Below, one piece after another: positions 1-9,022 of a DNA stretch of 64,000 bases. Both the position numbers and the translations under genes were made by a program. The notes below the pieces were generated by a model. It did no database searches. It was not told the DNA's origin and saw nothing but the letters and a program-made list of their open reading frames with translations. Source of the DNA: Pseudomonas sp. NKUCC02_KPG (lineage in GTDB: Bacteria; Pseudomonadota; Gammaproteobacteria; Pseudomonadales; Pseudomonadaceae); the NCBI RefSeq assembly GCF_019345465.1, contig NZ_JAHKRC010000003.1, positions 293,177-357,176 on the forward strand. Reading direction: 5' to 3'. The number at the start of each line of letters is the position of its first letter. The stretch's first letter is position 1.

Positions 1-978
1 TTCGTCGAGCTTGACCCGCACTTCGAGCCACGGCTGGCGCTGGGTATCGGCCAGCAGGTCGGTGTCCGGCAGGTCGGCCAGTTGGGTGAGGATGTCAGCC
101 AGGGGCAGTGGGCCAATGCGTTGCAGATTGATCGCGCGCGGGATCAGTAGCGGCTCGACGCTGACCAGGGTTTCGCCCTCCAGTGTCACGTCGAGAATCT
201 GGTGTTGATAGCCGATTTCAGAGAATGACAACGGAATCGGTGAGCCGCAGTAGCGGATCCGCTCCTCGCCGTTGACCCGTTGTGGCTTGTGCAAATGGCC
301 CAGGGCAACGTAGCTGATGCTCGGCCCGAACAGGCTGGCGGGCAGGGCTTCGGCGTTGCCGATAATCAGGCTGCGCTCGGAGTCTTCGGACACCGAACCG
401 CCCGCCATGTGGGCGTGGCTGATGGCAATCAGGGCCTGACCCGGCGTGCGCTTGGCGTTGGCGGCTTCAATCAGCCACTCGTGGACCTGGCCGATGCCGC
501 GCAGGTAGTCATCACCCAGGTGCGCTCCGGTGACTTCTGCAGGGCGCAGAAAGGGCAGCGCCAGGCACCAGGCAGCGGTTTCACCGCTGGCATCGGGCAA
601 GGGGATCAGCAGGCGTTCGGCGTCGAGCTGGCCATCGTCGAGCCACAGCACGCGCCCCAGTGCATGGGTGCGTAAACGGCGCATCAAGGGCGCGGGCAGT
701 TCGATGCGCGAGCCGGAGTCGTGGTTGCCGGCAATCATCACGATGGTCAGTTTCGGCTGTTGCTCATGGGCGCTGACGATAAAGTCGTAGAGCCGTTCCT
801 GGGCTTTTACCGGCGGGTTGACGGTGTCAAAGATATCACCGGCAATCAGCAGTACGTCCGGCTGCTGCTCACTGAGCTGTGTCAGTAGCCAGGCAAGAAA
901 ACAGGCGTGTTCGAAGTCGCGGTCCTGGCCGTGGAGGTTTTGCCCCAGGTGCCAGTCGGAGGTGTGAAACAGGCGCAT
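1..978 (-). CDS. sbcD: Exonuclease subunit SbcD (3' end outside window)
   Basis: Reading leftward from ATG at 978, 326 codons are visible and the frame is still open at base 1. The protein opens with MRLFHTSDWHLGQ, the first metallophosphoesterase motif (D-x-H), followed by AGDIFD, GNHDS and ISHAHMAGG further on, the usual Mre11/SbcD metal-binding series. In the family, SbcD is the nuclease subunit that works with the SbcC ATPase to process hairpins and DNA ends in the cytoplasm. sbcC would be expected just beyond the left edge. The start is 66 bases after the batD stop, with an inverted repeat between. The gene was recognised directly from the bases. Confidence 0.93.
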   Translation of the reverse strand, partial: MRLFHTSDWHLGQNLHGQDRDFEHACFLAWLLTQLSEQQPDVLLIAGDIFDTVNPPVKAQERLYDFIVSAHEQQPKLTIVMIAGNHDSGSRIELPAPLMRRLRTHALGRVLWLDDGQLDAERLLIPLPDASGETAAWCLALPFLRPAEVTGAHLGDDYLRGIGQVHEWLIEAANAKRTPGQALIAISHAHMAGGSVSEDSERSLIIGNAEALPASLFGPSISYVALGHLHKPQRVNGEERIRYCGSPIPLSFSEIGYQHQILDVTLEGETLVSVEPLLIPRAINLQRIGPLPLADILTQLADLPDTDLLADTQRQPWLEVRVKLDE

Positions 979-1002
979 AACAGAATCCGTTTTAAAGGGG
1001 TT

Positions 1003-1037
1003 GGCAACCCGCTCGCTCGGGCGGTCCTCGGGTTGCC
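1003..1037 (-). other. Inverted repeat between batD and sbcD
   Basis: Nine-base perfect arms GGCAACCCG (1003-1011) and CGGGTTGCC (1029-1037) enclose a GC-rich 17-base loop. It lies just after the batD stop and before sbcD on the minus strand. There is no T-run after it on that strand, so it is either a weak terminator/attenuator or an RNA-stability hairpin. Confidence 0.4.
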
Positions 1038-1044
1038 TGGAAAT

Positions 1045-2679
1045 TTATTTGGGGTAGAGCGGCGGCAGGCTGCTTGGCTCGCTGGCGGCGTCTTGCTCGC
1101 GCTCGGTAGCCGGAATGCTGCGAATGGCCTTCCACAGCTCTTCGCCTTGCCAGTACTGGCCGGTTTCGCTGTACAGCGCGCCGTTGAGGCCATCGAGGGC
1201 ATCGGACAGCAACACGAAACGCGCGGCCATGTCGGCCAGGGTTTCGGGTTGTTGCCGCGCCCAGGCATCGAGTGCCTGGCGTGTGGCGTGGGGGTCGTTG
1301 GCCAGGCAAGCGCGTTTAAGGTCGTCGAGCAGGGTGCGCGGGCTGGGCCCGGTTTGCGCTGCACGCAAGATTGCAGGCTGCCAGCGGGCACGCCACCACA
1401 AGCCCAGACTCGCCAGGGTGGTGCAGGCCAGAAACAGGGTGCTGAGCTGCCAGATCCACAGCGACGATTCTTCGCTCATGGCTGCCACGGCACCGCTGAC
1501 GGGCGTGTCCACCGCAAGGTTGGGGTTGGCTGCTGCCAGCAGGGTGCGGGCGGGCAGGTAGGTCCGCTCCAGATGGTCTTCGTGGGTGTTCCACCACACC
1601 ACTTCGACGGCGGGTAATTCGATCTGGCCAACCCGTGTCGGCACCAGCGCCTCGCGCTCTTCGCGGCTGCCGATCAGGCCGTTTTCGGTGACTTGATTGC
1701 TCAACTGCGGCAAGTCCGGGTAGCGCCGCAAGCCGTTGACGTCAGTGGCAGGCAGGGGCGGCAACTGGGCGCTGGACAGGCCTTCAGCCTTGAGGGTGAG
1801 GGTTCGGGTCAGGGAGTCACCCACCAGCGTATGGTCAGGCTCGGGGTTCCAGGTTTCGCTCATGCTCAGGCTTCGGGCTGGCAACCACGGGGCATTGGGT
1901 GGATAGGTCTCGGGCTTGGGCAGGACGGTCAGCGGGATCTCGGTGGAGGTCACGTGCAGCAGCTTTCCAGGCTTGGGCCCAAGGGGAGCGGGGGCCGTGG
2001 ATTGCTGGCTGTCGACCTGGGTGGCACTGAAGGTTTGTGCCGGAATCAGCAGTTCGCCGCTGCGCTGGGGGTAGATTCCGTAGCGGCGCTCGATCACGCC
2101 GTGGCGTACGCCATTGATCAACTTTTCATAGGTGCGCGACTCGCCCAGTTGCTCGACGATGGCGTCGTCAATGTGCAGCGGGGTCAGGCTGCTGTCGTCG
2201 TAGAGCGCCACGGAATGGTAGACGCGCAGGGTCAGCAGGGCCTGGGCCTGCACGTAGACGCTGGGCTGGTCCAGACTGACTTCAATAAAAACCGGGGCCA
2301 GTTCGTTGTCGCTGGCCACGCTCTGGGTCACGGTCAGGTTGATCGGCTGGCTGTGGTATTCACCGACTTGCAGTGCCGGGATCGTCACGGTGCCGGTTTG
2401 TTTGGGTTGCAGGGTGATGATCCAGCGGGTAGTGGCTTTGTTGTCATCACTGAGACTGGTCAGTTGGTTGACCTGGCGCGTGCCGCGCACTTCAAACCCG
2501 TTGTCCAGTGGTGTCAGGTCGGGCTTGCCAAACTGGGTGACGTCGGTGGACTCCAGTGTCAGCTCGACGGTTTCACCGGAGCTGAGCTGGTCCCGGTCAA
2601 CGCTGGCAACCAGGCCGCCGGCATGGGCCGGCAGGGTCCAGCAACACAGCAAAAGAAGCAAAACGCAGAGGCGGTTCAT
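1045..2679 (-). CDS. batD: BatD-family membrane protein
   Basis: 544 residues. An N-terminal signal peptide (MNRLCVLLLLLCCW, ending near AHAGG) is followed by a long beta-rich periplasmic region with repeated Ig-like stretches (roughly 25-400), one membrane segment near 405-425 (LSTLFLACTTLASLGLWW) and a cytoplasmic helical tail. This is the layout of BatD ('oxygen tolerance') proteins. It is the last gene of the MoxR-VWA operon and its ATG overlaps the stop of the upstream VWA-TPR gene by four bases, implying coupled translation. The family is thought to work with membrane VWA proteins in envelope stress resistance; the exact role in pseudomonads is not established. Confidence 0.85.
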   Translation of the reverse strand: MNRLCVLLLLLCCWTLPAHAGGLVASVDRDQLSSGETVELTLESTDVTQFGKPDLTPLDNGFEVRGTRQVNQLTSLSDDNKATTRWIITLQPKQTGTVTIPALQVGEYHSQPINLTVTQSVASDNELAPVFIEVSLDQPSVYVQAQALLTLRVYHSVALYDDSSLTPLHIDDAIVEQLGESRTYEKLINGVRHGVIERRYGIYPQRSGELLIPAQTFSATQVDSQQSTAPAPLGPKPGKLLHVTSTEIPLTVLPKPETYPPNAPWLPARSLSMSETWNPEPDHTLVGDSLTRTLTLKAEGLSSAQLPPLPATDVNGLRRYPDLPQLSNQVTENGLIGSREEREALVPTRVGQIELPAVEVVWWNTHEDHLERTYLPARTLLAAANPNLAVDTPVSGAVAAMSEESSLWIWQLSTLFLACTTLASLGLWWRARWQPAILRAAQTGPSPRTLLDDLKRACLANDPHATRQALDAWARQQPETLADMAARFVLLSDALDGLNGALYSETGQYWQGEELWKAIRSIPATEREQDAASEPSSLPPLYPK

Positions 2680-4409
2680 TTAGGCGTGTCCTGATGTTGC
2701 TGCTGTTCGTACCAGAATTTGCGTCGCAACAATTCGCTGGGGTTGTCGGGAATCTGTCTGAGCCATTGCTCCAGTGCCTGGCGCTGTTCTTCGCCGGTCT
2801 GTTTGGCGGCCGGTACCGGCGGGCGCGTGGTCTGTTCGTCACCGGGCTGACCGTCGGCTTCGGCGCCGGGGTTGAGCGGCTCGTCCGGGGGCGCTTCGGT
2901 GGTGGGGGTGGCGGCCGAGTTGTTGTCCTCATTTTGCCCCGTGGTGCTGGACGCGCCCTGGGCACTGGTGCTGAGCGGGTTTTGCGATTCGGCTGGCGCA
3001 GGTGGCGGCTCGGGTGTCTGTTCGGCTTTTGCCTGGGCCTCAGCGCGCTGTTGTTCCAGTATTTGCTCGACGAGGGCTTTGTTTTGCGCGGCGGCCTGAA
3101 GCTCGGGTTGCAGCTCGAGTGCCTGTTCATAGGCATCGATGGCGGCTTCCAGCTCGTCATTCATGGCCAGTGCATTGCCGCGATTATAGTGCGCGCTGGC
3201 GCTGTTGACCTCGGCAAAACGCAGGGCTGCACCGGCGTAGTCGCCCGCCTGGTACAGCGCCACGCCTTGCCAGAGCGGATCGCTGAAGTGTTCGAGTGCC
3301 TGCAATGGTTTTTTTTGCTGCAGCAGGCGTACGCCCTGTTGGTCGGGGCGCAACCAGAGGTCGGTAAAGCTCATGGCGTAGCCGGGCTGGGGTGCCAGCA
3401 TGAACAGCAAGGGCAGGCAGAACAGCCAGCCACGCCGTCCGGCACAGGCCACCAGCAACAGAAGCGGGAGCAGCAGCCAGTAACCCTGGTCAGACCAGGC
3501 GTCCAGATGCAGGGTCTGGCCGTCATCGCGCAGATGCGCTGGGCCGTCGAGCAGGCCCAGGCCGCGCAAGTCGTTGTCATCCAGGCGTGCCTGGCGATAG
3601 CGTCCGTCCACATCCAGGGCAAATGCCCGCAGGCTTGGGCTGTCCAGGCGCGGCAGGAGAATGGCGCCCTGATCGTCCTTGAGAAACTGCCCGCCTTCGT
3701 CGACCACGGGGGCGCCTTCGCGACTGCCCACGCCGAGTATCAGCAGTTGCGGGGCATGACCATTCAGGGCCTGGCGGATGCCGCTGCGTTCCTGGTCGCT
3801 GAGCGATGAGGTGATCAACAGCAGGCGCCCCTCACCCAGAGAGCCCTGATCGAGCAGCTCAAGGGCCTTGGTGACCGCAAGATCGGCACGATGGCCCGGT
3901 TGCGGCATGATCGACGGCTTGAGGGCTTCAAGCAGGTTGCGGCTGGTGGCCAGGTCATCGGACAGCGGCACCAGCGTGTGGGCACTGCCGGCGTAGACGA
4001 TCACGGCAGTTTGCGCATCGGTACGGTTTTGCAGCAGGTCATAGATCTTGCGTCGCGCCTGCTCCAGACGGTTGGGCGAACTGTCGGTGGCGAGCATGCT
4101 CGGGGTCAGTTCCAGCATGACGACCAGCGGGTCGGCGGGCTTTTGTGTGGACTGCTCAACCCTTTGCCAGCTGGGCCCCAGCAACGCCAGTACAGCCAGC
4201 AGCCAGCCGAGGCCCAGGGTAATCCAGGGCAGCTTGCTGTTACGGCCATTACCGCCGCTGAGCAATACGCGATGAAACGCCACCGGCAGGATCATCTGCC
4301 AGCGGCCTGCGCGTTTTTCACGGTGCCAGCGTTTCCATAGCAGCCAGCCGAGCAGCGGCAGGACAAGCAGCCATTCGGGGCGAAACCAGTGGGGCCAGAG
4401 CGCGCTCAT
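2676..4409 (-). CDS. VWA-TPR membrane protein (BatB-BatC fusion)
   Basis: 577 residues. Two N-terminal membrane segments (about 11-26 and 62-80) precede a von Willebrand factor A domain (about 94-290). Another hydrophobic pair lies near 312-340, then a TPR-like region (AHYNRGNALAMNDELEAA, about 405-450), a Pro/Ala/Glu-rich linker and a basic/aromatic tail. This combines BatB (VWA) and BatC (TPR) in one chain. The MIDAS motif is altered: the usual D-x-S-x-S reads E-L-T-P-S at 100-104. It overlaps its neighbours by four bases on both sides. It probably forms a membrane complex with the adjacent BatA-like protein. Confidence 0.85.
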   Translation of the reverse strand: MSALWPHWFRPEWLLVLPLLGWLLWKRWHREKRAGRWQMILPVAFHRVLLSGGNGRNSKLPWITLGLGWLLAVLALLGPSWQRVEQSTQKPADPLVVMLELTPSMLATDSSPNRLEQARRKIYDLLQNRTDAQTAVIVYAGSAHTLVPLSDDLATSRNLLEALKPSIMPQPGHRADLAVTKALELLDQGSLGEGRLLLITSSLSDQERSGIRQALNGHAPQLLILGVGSREGAPVVDEGGQFLKDDQGAILLPRLDSPSLRAFALDVDGRYRQARLDDNDLRGLGLLDGPAHLRDDGQTLHLDAWSDQGYWLLLPLLLLVACAGRRGWLFCLPLLFMLAPQPGYAMSFTDLWLRPDQQGVRLLQQKKPLQALEHFSDPLWQGVALYQAGDYAGAALRFAEVNSASAHYNRGNALAMNDELEAAIDAYEQALELQPELQAAAQNKALVEQILEQQRAEAQAKAEQTPEPPPAPAESQNPLSTSAQGASSTTGQNEDNNSAATPTTEAPPDEPLNPGAEADGQPGDEQTTRPPVPAAKQTGEEQRQALEQWLRQIPDNPSELLRRKFWYEQQQHQDTPK

Positions 4410-5482
4410 CGGCGCCTGCGCAGACGCAGGCGTTTGAGCCGTGCGCGCCAGTCAGGATGTTGCTGCAAAAAATGCTCCTTGCTCAGCCAGCGTTGTACAG
4501 GGTTGTTGGGCCACAGCTCGCGGATCACCAGCAGCACGCTCAGCAGCAGGGCTGCCGCCAATGGCCAGCTGTAGAGTGCCTGTGCCGGGCGTGCCTGGGT
4601 GGGTTGCTGGGCCACGGGTTCAAGTTGGTCGAGGGTGTCCTTGATGGCTGACAGTTCACCGCCGTCTCGGGCACGGAAGTACTGGCCGCCGGTGACTTTG
4701 GCGATCTCTTCAAGCGCCGGTTCATCAAGGTCCACTCCGGGGTTGATGGTGAACATGCCTTTGCTGCTGCTTTCTTCCGGGTCGGCGCCAATCCCGATGG
4801 GGTAGATTTTCACGCCTTCCTCGGCGGCAAGGCGGGCGGCGGTCAGCGGGTCGATCTGGCCGCCATTGTTGGCCCCGTCGGTTATCAGGATCAGCACCCG
4901 GCTTTGTGCAGGACGCTGGCGCAAGCGTTTGAGGGCCAGGCCAATCGCGTCACCGATGGCGGTGTTCTTGCCCGCGATGCCGATGCGCGCTTCGTCGAGC
5001 CAGGTGCGCACAGTGCGCCGGTCGAAAGTCAGGGGCGCTTGCAGGTAGGCCTGGCTGCCGAACAGGATCAGCCCCACGCGATCACCCTCACGTTTTTCCA
5101 GAAAGTCGCCGAGCAGGCTTTTGACCAGATCCAGACGGCTGACGTCTTCGCCTTGCCATTGCATATCCGGGTAGTCCATCGAGCCCGAGACATCTACCGC
5201 AACCAGCAGGTCGCGGCCACTGGCGGCAATGGGCAGCGGCTCACCCAGCCATTGCGGGCGGGCAGCGGCGGTCAACAGCAACAGCCAGAGCAGCACATAG
5301 GGGGTTTGCTGGCGCCACGAAGGCAGGGTGGCTCGCGCCTTGCGCCGGGCCAGTTCTTCGAGATCGCCCAGAAAGCTGATCTGCAGCGCAGCCTCACCGC
5401 TGTCGGCGGCCGGCAGTACCAGGCGCATCAGCCAGGGCAGGGGCAGCAGGGCGAAGAGCCACGGCCAGGCAAATTCAAACAT
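4406..5482 (-). CDS. batA: VWA domain membrane protein (BatA-like)
   Basis: 358 residues from the ATG at 5482. That start was chosen because it gives the typical N-terminus MFEFAWPWLFALLPLPWL and only an 8-base overlap with the gene upstream; the longer frame to 5569 adds low-complexity residues. Membrane segments lie near 3-23, 61-75 and 305-325. The VWA domain has an intact MIDAS (DVSGS, 97-101) and the later TDGANNGG segment. In the family, VWA proteins of this type are partners of MoxR AAA+ ATPases. The C-terminus is strongly basic (RLKRLRLRRRR). Confidence 0.87.
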   Translation of the reverse strand: MFEFAWPWLFALLPLPWLMRLVLPAADSGEAALQISFLGDLEELARRKARATLPSWRQQTPYVLLWLLLLTAAARPQWLGEPLPIAASGRDLLVAVDVSGSMDYPDMQWQGEDVSRLDLVKSLLGDFLEKREGDRVGLILFGSQAYLQAPLTFDRRTVRTWLDEARIGIAGKNTAIGDAIGLALKRLRQRPAQSRVLILITDGANNGGQIDPLTAARLAAEEGVKIYPIGIGADPEESSSKGMFTINPGVDLDEPALEEIAKVTGGQYFRARDGGELSAIKDTLDQLEPVAQQPTQARPAQALYSWPLAAALLLSVLLVIRELWPNNPVQRWLSKEHFLQQHPDWRARLKRLRLRRRR

Positions 5483-5969
5483 GTTTGCGAATCCAGGTCT
5501 CAACCGCTTGATTGAGTCCGGCGATGGCTTTGTCGTCGAGCTTGCACTCGGGCTTGTAGGCGCCTTCAACCAGTACCATCCAGCGCGTCAACCCGGCAGC
5601 CGGGCAACGGTTGTCGAGGAACGCCAGCCACTTGCGACCATTGAGTGTGTGACTTTGGCTGTAGGGGTAATGGTTGCGGCACAGGCGCTTGAGCAGGCCG
5701 TTGAGCTGTTGCAGCCAGGCGCCTGCGGGCGCGCCGTCGTAAGGTTTTGGAAAACGCGCCAGTTCTTCAAGGGCGGCCAGGCGCACCGGGTCCAGGGGTT
5801 GTTCGGTACGGCCCGGCTGGCGTTTGGCGGGCAGGTAGCGGCGCAACCACCACAGTCCCCAGCCCAGCGCGGGCAGTATGATGAGCAGCAACCACCAGCC
5901 CGGCGCTGGCGGCCAGAAGCCAATCGCCGGGGGCGTGATCAGGGGTTGCAGCTGTTCGAGTTCTTTCAT
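5475..5969 (-). CDS. DUF4381 family protein
   Basis: 164 residues with a single membrane segment near 22-45 (PPAPGWWLLLIILPALGWGL) followed by a cytoplasmic helical domain containing CRNHYPYS and WLAFLD motifs. Small proteins of this type (DUF4381) sit between the DUF58 and VWA genes in many MoxR operons, exactly as here. It overlaps the preceding gene by four bases and the following one by eight. The function is unknown; it is probably a membrane component of the same complex. Confidence 0.8.
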   Translation of the reverse strand: MKELEQLQPLITPPAIGFWPPAPGWWLLLIILPALGWGLWWLRRYLPAKRQPGRTEQPLDPVRLAALEELARFPKPYDGAPAGAWLQQLNGLLKRLCRNHYPYSQSHTLNGRKWLAFLDNRCPAAGLTRWMVLVEGAYKPECKLDDKAIAGLNQAVETWIRKHV

Positions 5970-6910
5970 GAGGTTTTGCCGGGACGCTTGGCGTTCAGGT
6001 ATTCACGCAGTTGCTCGACCATTTCACTTTGGGTGCTCAGGGGCATGAGTAAAACCCGCAGCTTTTGCGCCAGCAGTTCCCAGCGGGCAATCCGGGCCTC
6101 GGCCTGGGCGCGGTAGGCCTGGCGCAAATCATAATTGAGGGTGTCGAGTTCCAGTTGGGCGCCACGCTCGGCAAAACGCAACAGCCCGGCAGCGGGAAGG
6201 GCGTGATCCAGCGGGTCGGACAGCGGCAGCAGGATCAGGTCGCAATGGCGTGATAGCAGGCTCAATTGCTGCTCGGCAGCGTCGGTGAGGCCCCGCTCAT
6301 CACAGATCACGATCACCAGGCTGCCGGGGCGCAGCACTTCACGGGCGCGGATCAGCGCCATGCCCAGGGCATCGCGGTCCGATTGCACGTCGGTGTGCAG
6401 TGACTGATTGACCCGCACGAGCCGGTTGAGCAATTGCAGCAGGCTTTGCTTGCTGCGCCGGGGTTTGATTTCGTAGTGTTCGTGGTCGCCAAACACCAGC
6501 CCGCCGACGCGGTCGTTGTGACCCAGTGCGGCCCAGCCGATCAGGCTGGCAGCCTGGGCGGCGAGCACCGACTTGAACATCAGCCCCGAGCCGAAAAACA
6601 GCCGTCGGCTTTGCTCGGCCAGGATAAAGATCGGCCGCTCGCGTTCCTCATGGAACATTTTGGTGTGCGGTTCCTGGGTGCGAGCTGTCACGCGCCAGTC
6701 GATGGTGCGCACATCGTCCCCGGCCTGGTAGACCCGCACCTGATCGAAGTCGACCCCGCGCCCGCGCAATTTCGAGTGATGCAACCCCACCAGCGGGCTG
6801 CGCTGGCTGGGGGAGGAGAACAGTTGCACTTCGCGTACCCGATGGCGCATCTCGATCAGTTCGGCGAGCGTGACGCGGATACCGGGTTCGGCGGGCAGGG
6901 GGTTGTTCAT
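5966..6910 (-). CDS. DUF58 domain protein
   Basis: 314 residues, no obvious signal peptide. The DUF58 hallmark appears near 50-90: DFDQVRVYQAGDD, then TIDWRVTARTQEPHTK and EERERP. The rest resembles a degenerate VWA fold (VIVICDERGL region). DUF58 proteins are regular partners of MoxR ATPases. It follows moxR by three bases and overlaps the DUF4381 gene by four, so the whole set is probably one transcript. Function inferred from family and context only. Confidence 0.87.
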   Translation of the reverse strand: MNNPLPAEPGIRVTLAELIEMRHRVREVQLFSSPSQRSPLVGLHHSKLRGRGVDFDQVRVYQAGDDVRTIDWRVTARTQEPHTKMFHEERERPIFILAEQSRRLFFGSGLMFKSVLAAQAASLIGWAALGHNDRVGGLVFGDHEHYEIKPRRSKQSLLQLLNRLVRVNQSLHTDVQSDRDALGMALIRAREVLRPGSLVIVICDERGLTDAAEQQLSLLSRHCDLILLPLSDPLDHALPAAGLLRFAERGAQLELDTLNYDLRQAYRAQAEARIARWELLAQKLRVLLMPLSTQSEMVEQLREYLNAKRPGKTS

Positions 6911-6913
6911 CGG

Positions 6914-7873
6914 TCAGGCAACGGCAACGACGTCGAGGATGCGCTGTACCACGCGGTCCTGGTCGATACCGGCGGCCTCGGCTTCGAATGACAGGATGAT
7001 GCGATGGCGCAGCACGTCAAACAGCACGGCCTGAATGTCTTCGGGGCTGACGAAGTCGCGTCCGGCCAGCCAGGCGTGGGCCCGAGCACAGCGATCGAGG
7101 GCGATCGAGCCACGGGGGCTGGCGCCGTAGGCAATCCATTCCGCCATTTCGGGGTCGAACTTGCCGGGGGTACGGGTCGCCATCACCAGCTGTACGAGGT
7201 ATTCCTCCACCGCATCGGCCATGTACAGGCCGAGGATTTCCTTGCGCGCAGCAAAAATGGCCTGCTGGCTGACCCGGCGCTCGGGCTTGGTTTCACCGTT
7301 GAGGGCTTCGCCACGGGCCTGTTGCAGGATGCGGCGTTCGACGGCAGCGTCCGGAAAGCCAATTTTGACGTGCATCAGGAAGCGGTCGAGCTGGGCTTCG
7401 GGTAGCGGGTAAGTGCCTTCCTGCTCGATGGGGTTTTGCGTGGCCATGACCAGAAACAGCGGCGACAACTCGTAGGTGCTGCGCCCGACGCTGACCTGGC
7501 GCTCGGCCATGGCTTCAAGCAAGGCCGATTGCACTTTGGCCGGCGCACGATTGATTTCATCCGCCAGCACCAGGTTGTGAAAAATCGGCCCTTGTTGAAA
7601 CACGAAGCTGCCGGTTTCGGGGCGATAGATCTCGGTGCCGGTGATGTCGGCTGGCAGCAGGTCGGGGGTGAACTGGATACGATGGAACTGCGCTTCAATG
7701 CCCTCGGCCAGTTCTTTGATGGCCTTGGTCTTGGCCAGACCCGGTGCGCCTTCGACGAGCATGTGGCCGTCTGCGAGCAACGCGATCAGCAGGCGATCGA
7801 TCAACTTTTCCTGACCGAGGATCTGCGTTGAGAGAAAGGTTCGCAGCGCAAGCAGCGCTTCACGATGTTCCAT
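6914..7873 (-). CDS. MoxR family AAA+ ATPase
   Basis: 319 residues from the ATG at 7873 (MEHREALLALRTFLSTQ), which has GGAAC/AGGAACAG-like sequence upstream; the longer frame to 7909 adds residues unlike the family. Walker A is GAPGLAKT (42-49), Walker B is VLADEINRAPAKVQ, and the sensor region MATQNPIEQEGTYPLPEAQLDR is typical, as is the C-terminal ASPRGSIALDRCARA. MoxR proteins act as chaperone-like ATPases that mature metalloenzymes or envelope complexes with VWA partners. It is the first gene of the operon that runs to batD. The promoter should lie in the 7874-8100 interval. Confidence 0.92.
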   Translation of the reverse strand: MEHREALLALRTFLSTQILGQEKLIDRLLIALLADGHMLVEGAPGLAKTKAIKELAEGIEAQFHRIQFTPDLLPADITGTEIYRPETGSFVFQQGPIFHNLVLADEINRAPAKVQSALLEAMAERQVSVGRSTYELSPLFLVMATQNPIEQEGTYPLPEAQLDRFLMHVKIGFPDAAVERRILQQARGEALNGETKPERRVSQQAIFAARKEILGLYMADAVEEYLVQLVMATRTPGKFDPEMAEWIAYGASPRGSIALDRCARAHAWLAGRDFVSPEDIQAVLFDVLRHRIILSFEAEAAGIDQDRVVQRILDVVAVA

Positions 7874-8099
7874 CGATGACTGTTCCTGAAAAGGACACCG
7901 GCGGCGCAAGAATTACACCGGGGCTGGGGGCGTTACTTTAATCCATTGAGGGCGCTGCGGACTAATGGCGGTGGGGCTTTTTGTAGGAAAATTCGGAAAA
8001 GCATGCTGTTGTTGAGAATGGTGCGCATCTGGGTGGGTGAATGGAAGATAAAACGGGGTGCGCGCGGTTTGCCTGATGAACCATGGTGGCCGGTTTTAC

Positions 8100-8215
8100 G
8101 ACTGCTTCGTCGCAGTGGCGCACCAAACCTGACGCAGCCTCGTTCTACTCGTCAGCGACTACGGTGCGGGGTAGGCGACGAATCTGTAGTCGCTGACGAG
8201 CTCCGCGAGGCTGCG
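8100..8215. repeat. REP doublet (family A) in 367-bp intergenic region
   Basis: Two inverted REP arms, cgcagcctcg...gtcagcgactac (8133-8162) and tgtagtcgctgacgag...gaggctgcg (8185-8215), flank a short spacer. A left extension (8100-8130, containing gcagtggcgcaccaaacc) recurs inverted at 53746-53785 and in part at 61247-61275. The doublet sits between the amidohydrolase 5' end and moxR. Apart from REP sequence, the interval 7874-8240 shows nothing I can assign. Confidence 0.75.
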
Positions 8216-8240
8216 ATCGATCGCGAAGCGGTCGCAACGG

Positions 8241-8987
8241 CTACAGCCCATAAAATGCCCGGGCGTTGTGCCACAGGGCTTGCCGGGCGCCGTCTTCGCC
8301 CAGTGCGTCGATCAGCAAGGCAATGTCGCTGTCTGCAAAAGCCCGAGGTGCCCGGGTTGAGGGCAGGTCGGTGCCAAACATCAGGGCGTTGGGGTTGGCA
8401 CTGTGTATCTGTTGCAACACGGGTGGGACATCAAAATCAACCCGGCCAAATCCGCAGGCCTTGATGCGTACACCCTGCTCGGCAAGGCGAAGCAGGCAGG
8501 GCAGCCCTTCGCGGCTCAGTCCCAGATGATCGATGCTCAGTGCTGGCAATCGGCGCAGCCGGGCCTCAATGCCGGACAATTCGCGAGAATCGATATACAG
8601 CTCCGAGTGCCAGCCGACTTGCTCATGTACCCGCCTGGCCAGGAATTCGAGCTGGTCGAGCTGCTCTGATCCGCCGCGCTTGAGGTTGAAGCGCAGGGCG
8701 CGCACGCCGTGCAGGTGCAAGGTGTGCAACTGCTCATCAGTAACGCTGGCTGCAAGCTGGGTGACGCCCACGAAGCCGGGGCCTAAACGTTTTAACGCAG
8801 CGATCAGGTAAGTCTGATCAAACCCCTGAAAGGACCCCGAAACCACTGCCCCGCCGACGATGCCCAGCGGTTCTGCCCGTATCAGGTAGTCAGGGACACT
8901 GAAAAAATCAGGCAGGTAGCCGTTGTTGGGCACTAGCGGGTAAGCGCCGTCGATGATGTGGCAGTGGGCGTCGAAGATCGGGAGCAT
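8241..8987 (-). CDS. TIM-barrel amidohydrolase (amidohydrolase-2 family)
   Basis: 248 residues. The N-terminal metal motif DAHCHI (H8, H10), a mid-chain SIDHLG histidine and a C-terminal FGTDLPS aspartate fit the amidohydrolase-2 (ACMSD/LigW-like) family of cytoplasmic TIM-barrel hydrolases and decarboxylases. At about 250 residues it is short for the family but appears complete: start ATG 8987 and a clean stop after NARAFYGL. The substrate cannot be told from the sequence or from its neighbours. Confidence 0.8.
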   Translation of the reverse strand: MLPIFDAHCHIIDGAYPLVPNNGYLPDFFSVPDYLIRAEPLGIVGGAVVSGSFQGFDQTYLIAALKRLGPGFVGVTQLAASVTDEQLHTLHLHGVRALRFNLKRGGSEQLDQLEFLARRVHEQVGWHSELYIDSRELSGIEARLRRLPALSIDHLGLSREGLPCLLRLAEQGVRIKACGFGRVDFDVPPVLQQIHSANPNALMFGTDLPSTRAPRAFADSDIALLIDALGEDGARQALWHNARAFYGL

Positions 8988-9022
8988 CCGGTTGATACCT
9001 TTGGGGTCTCAGGTGGAGGGGG

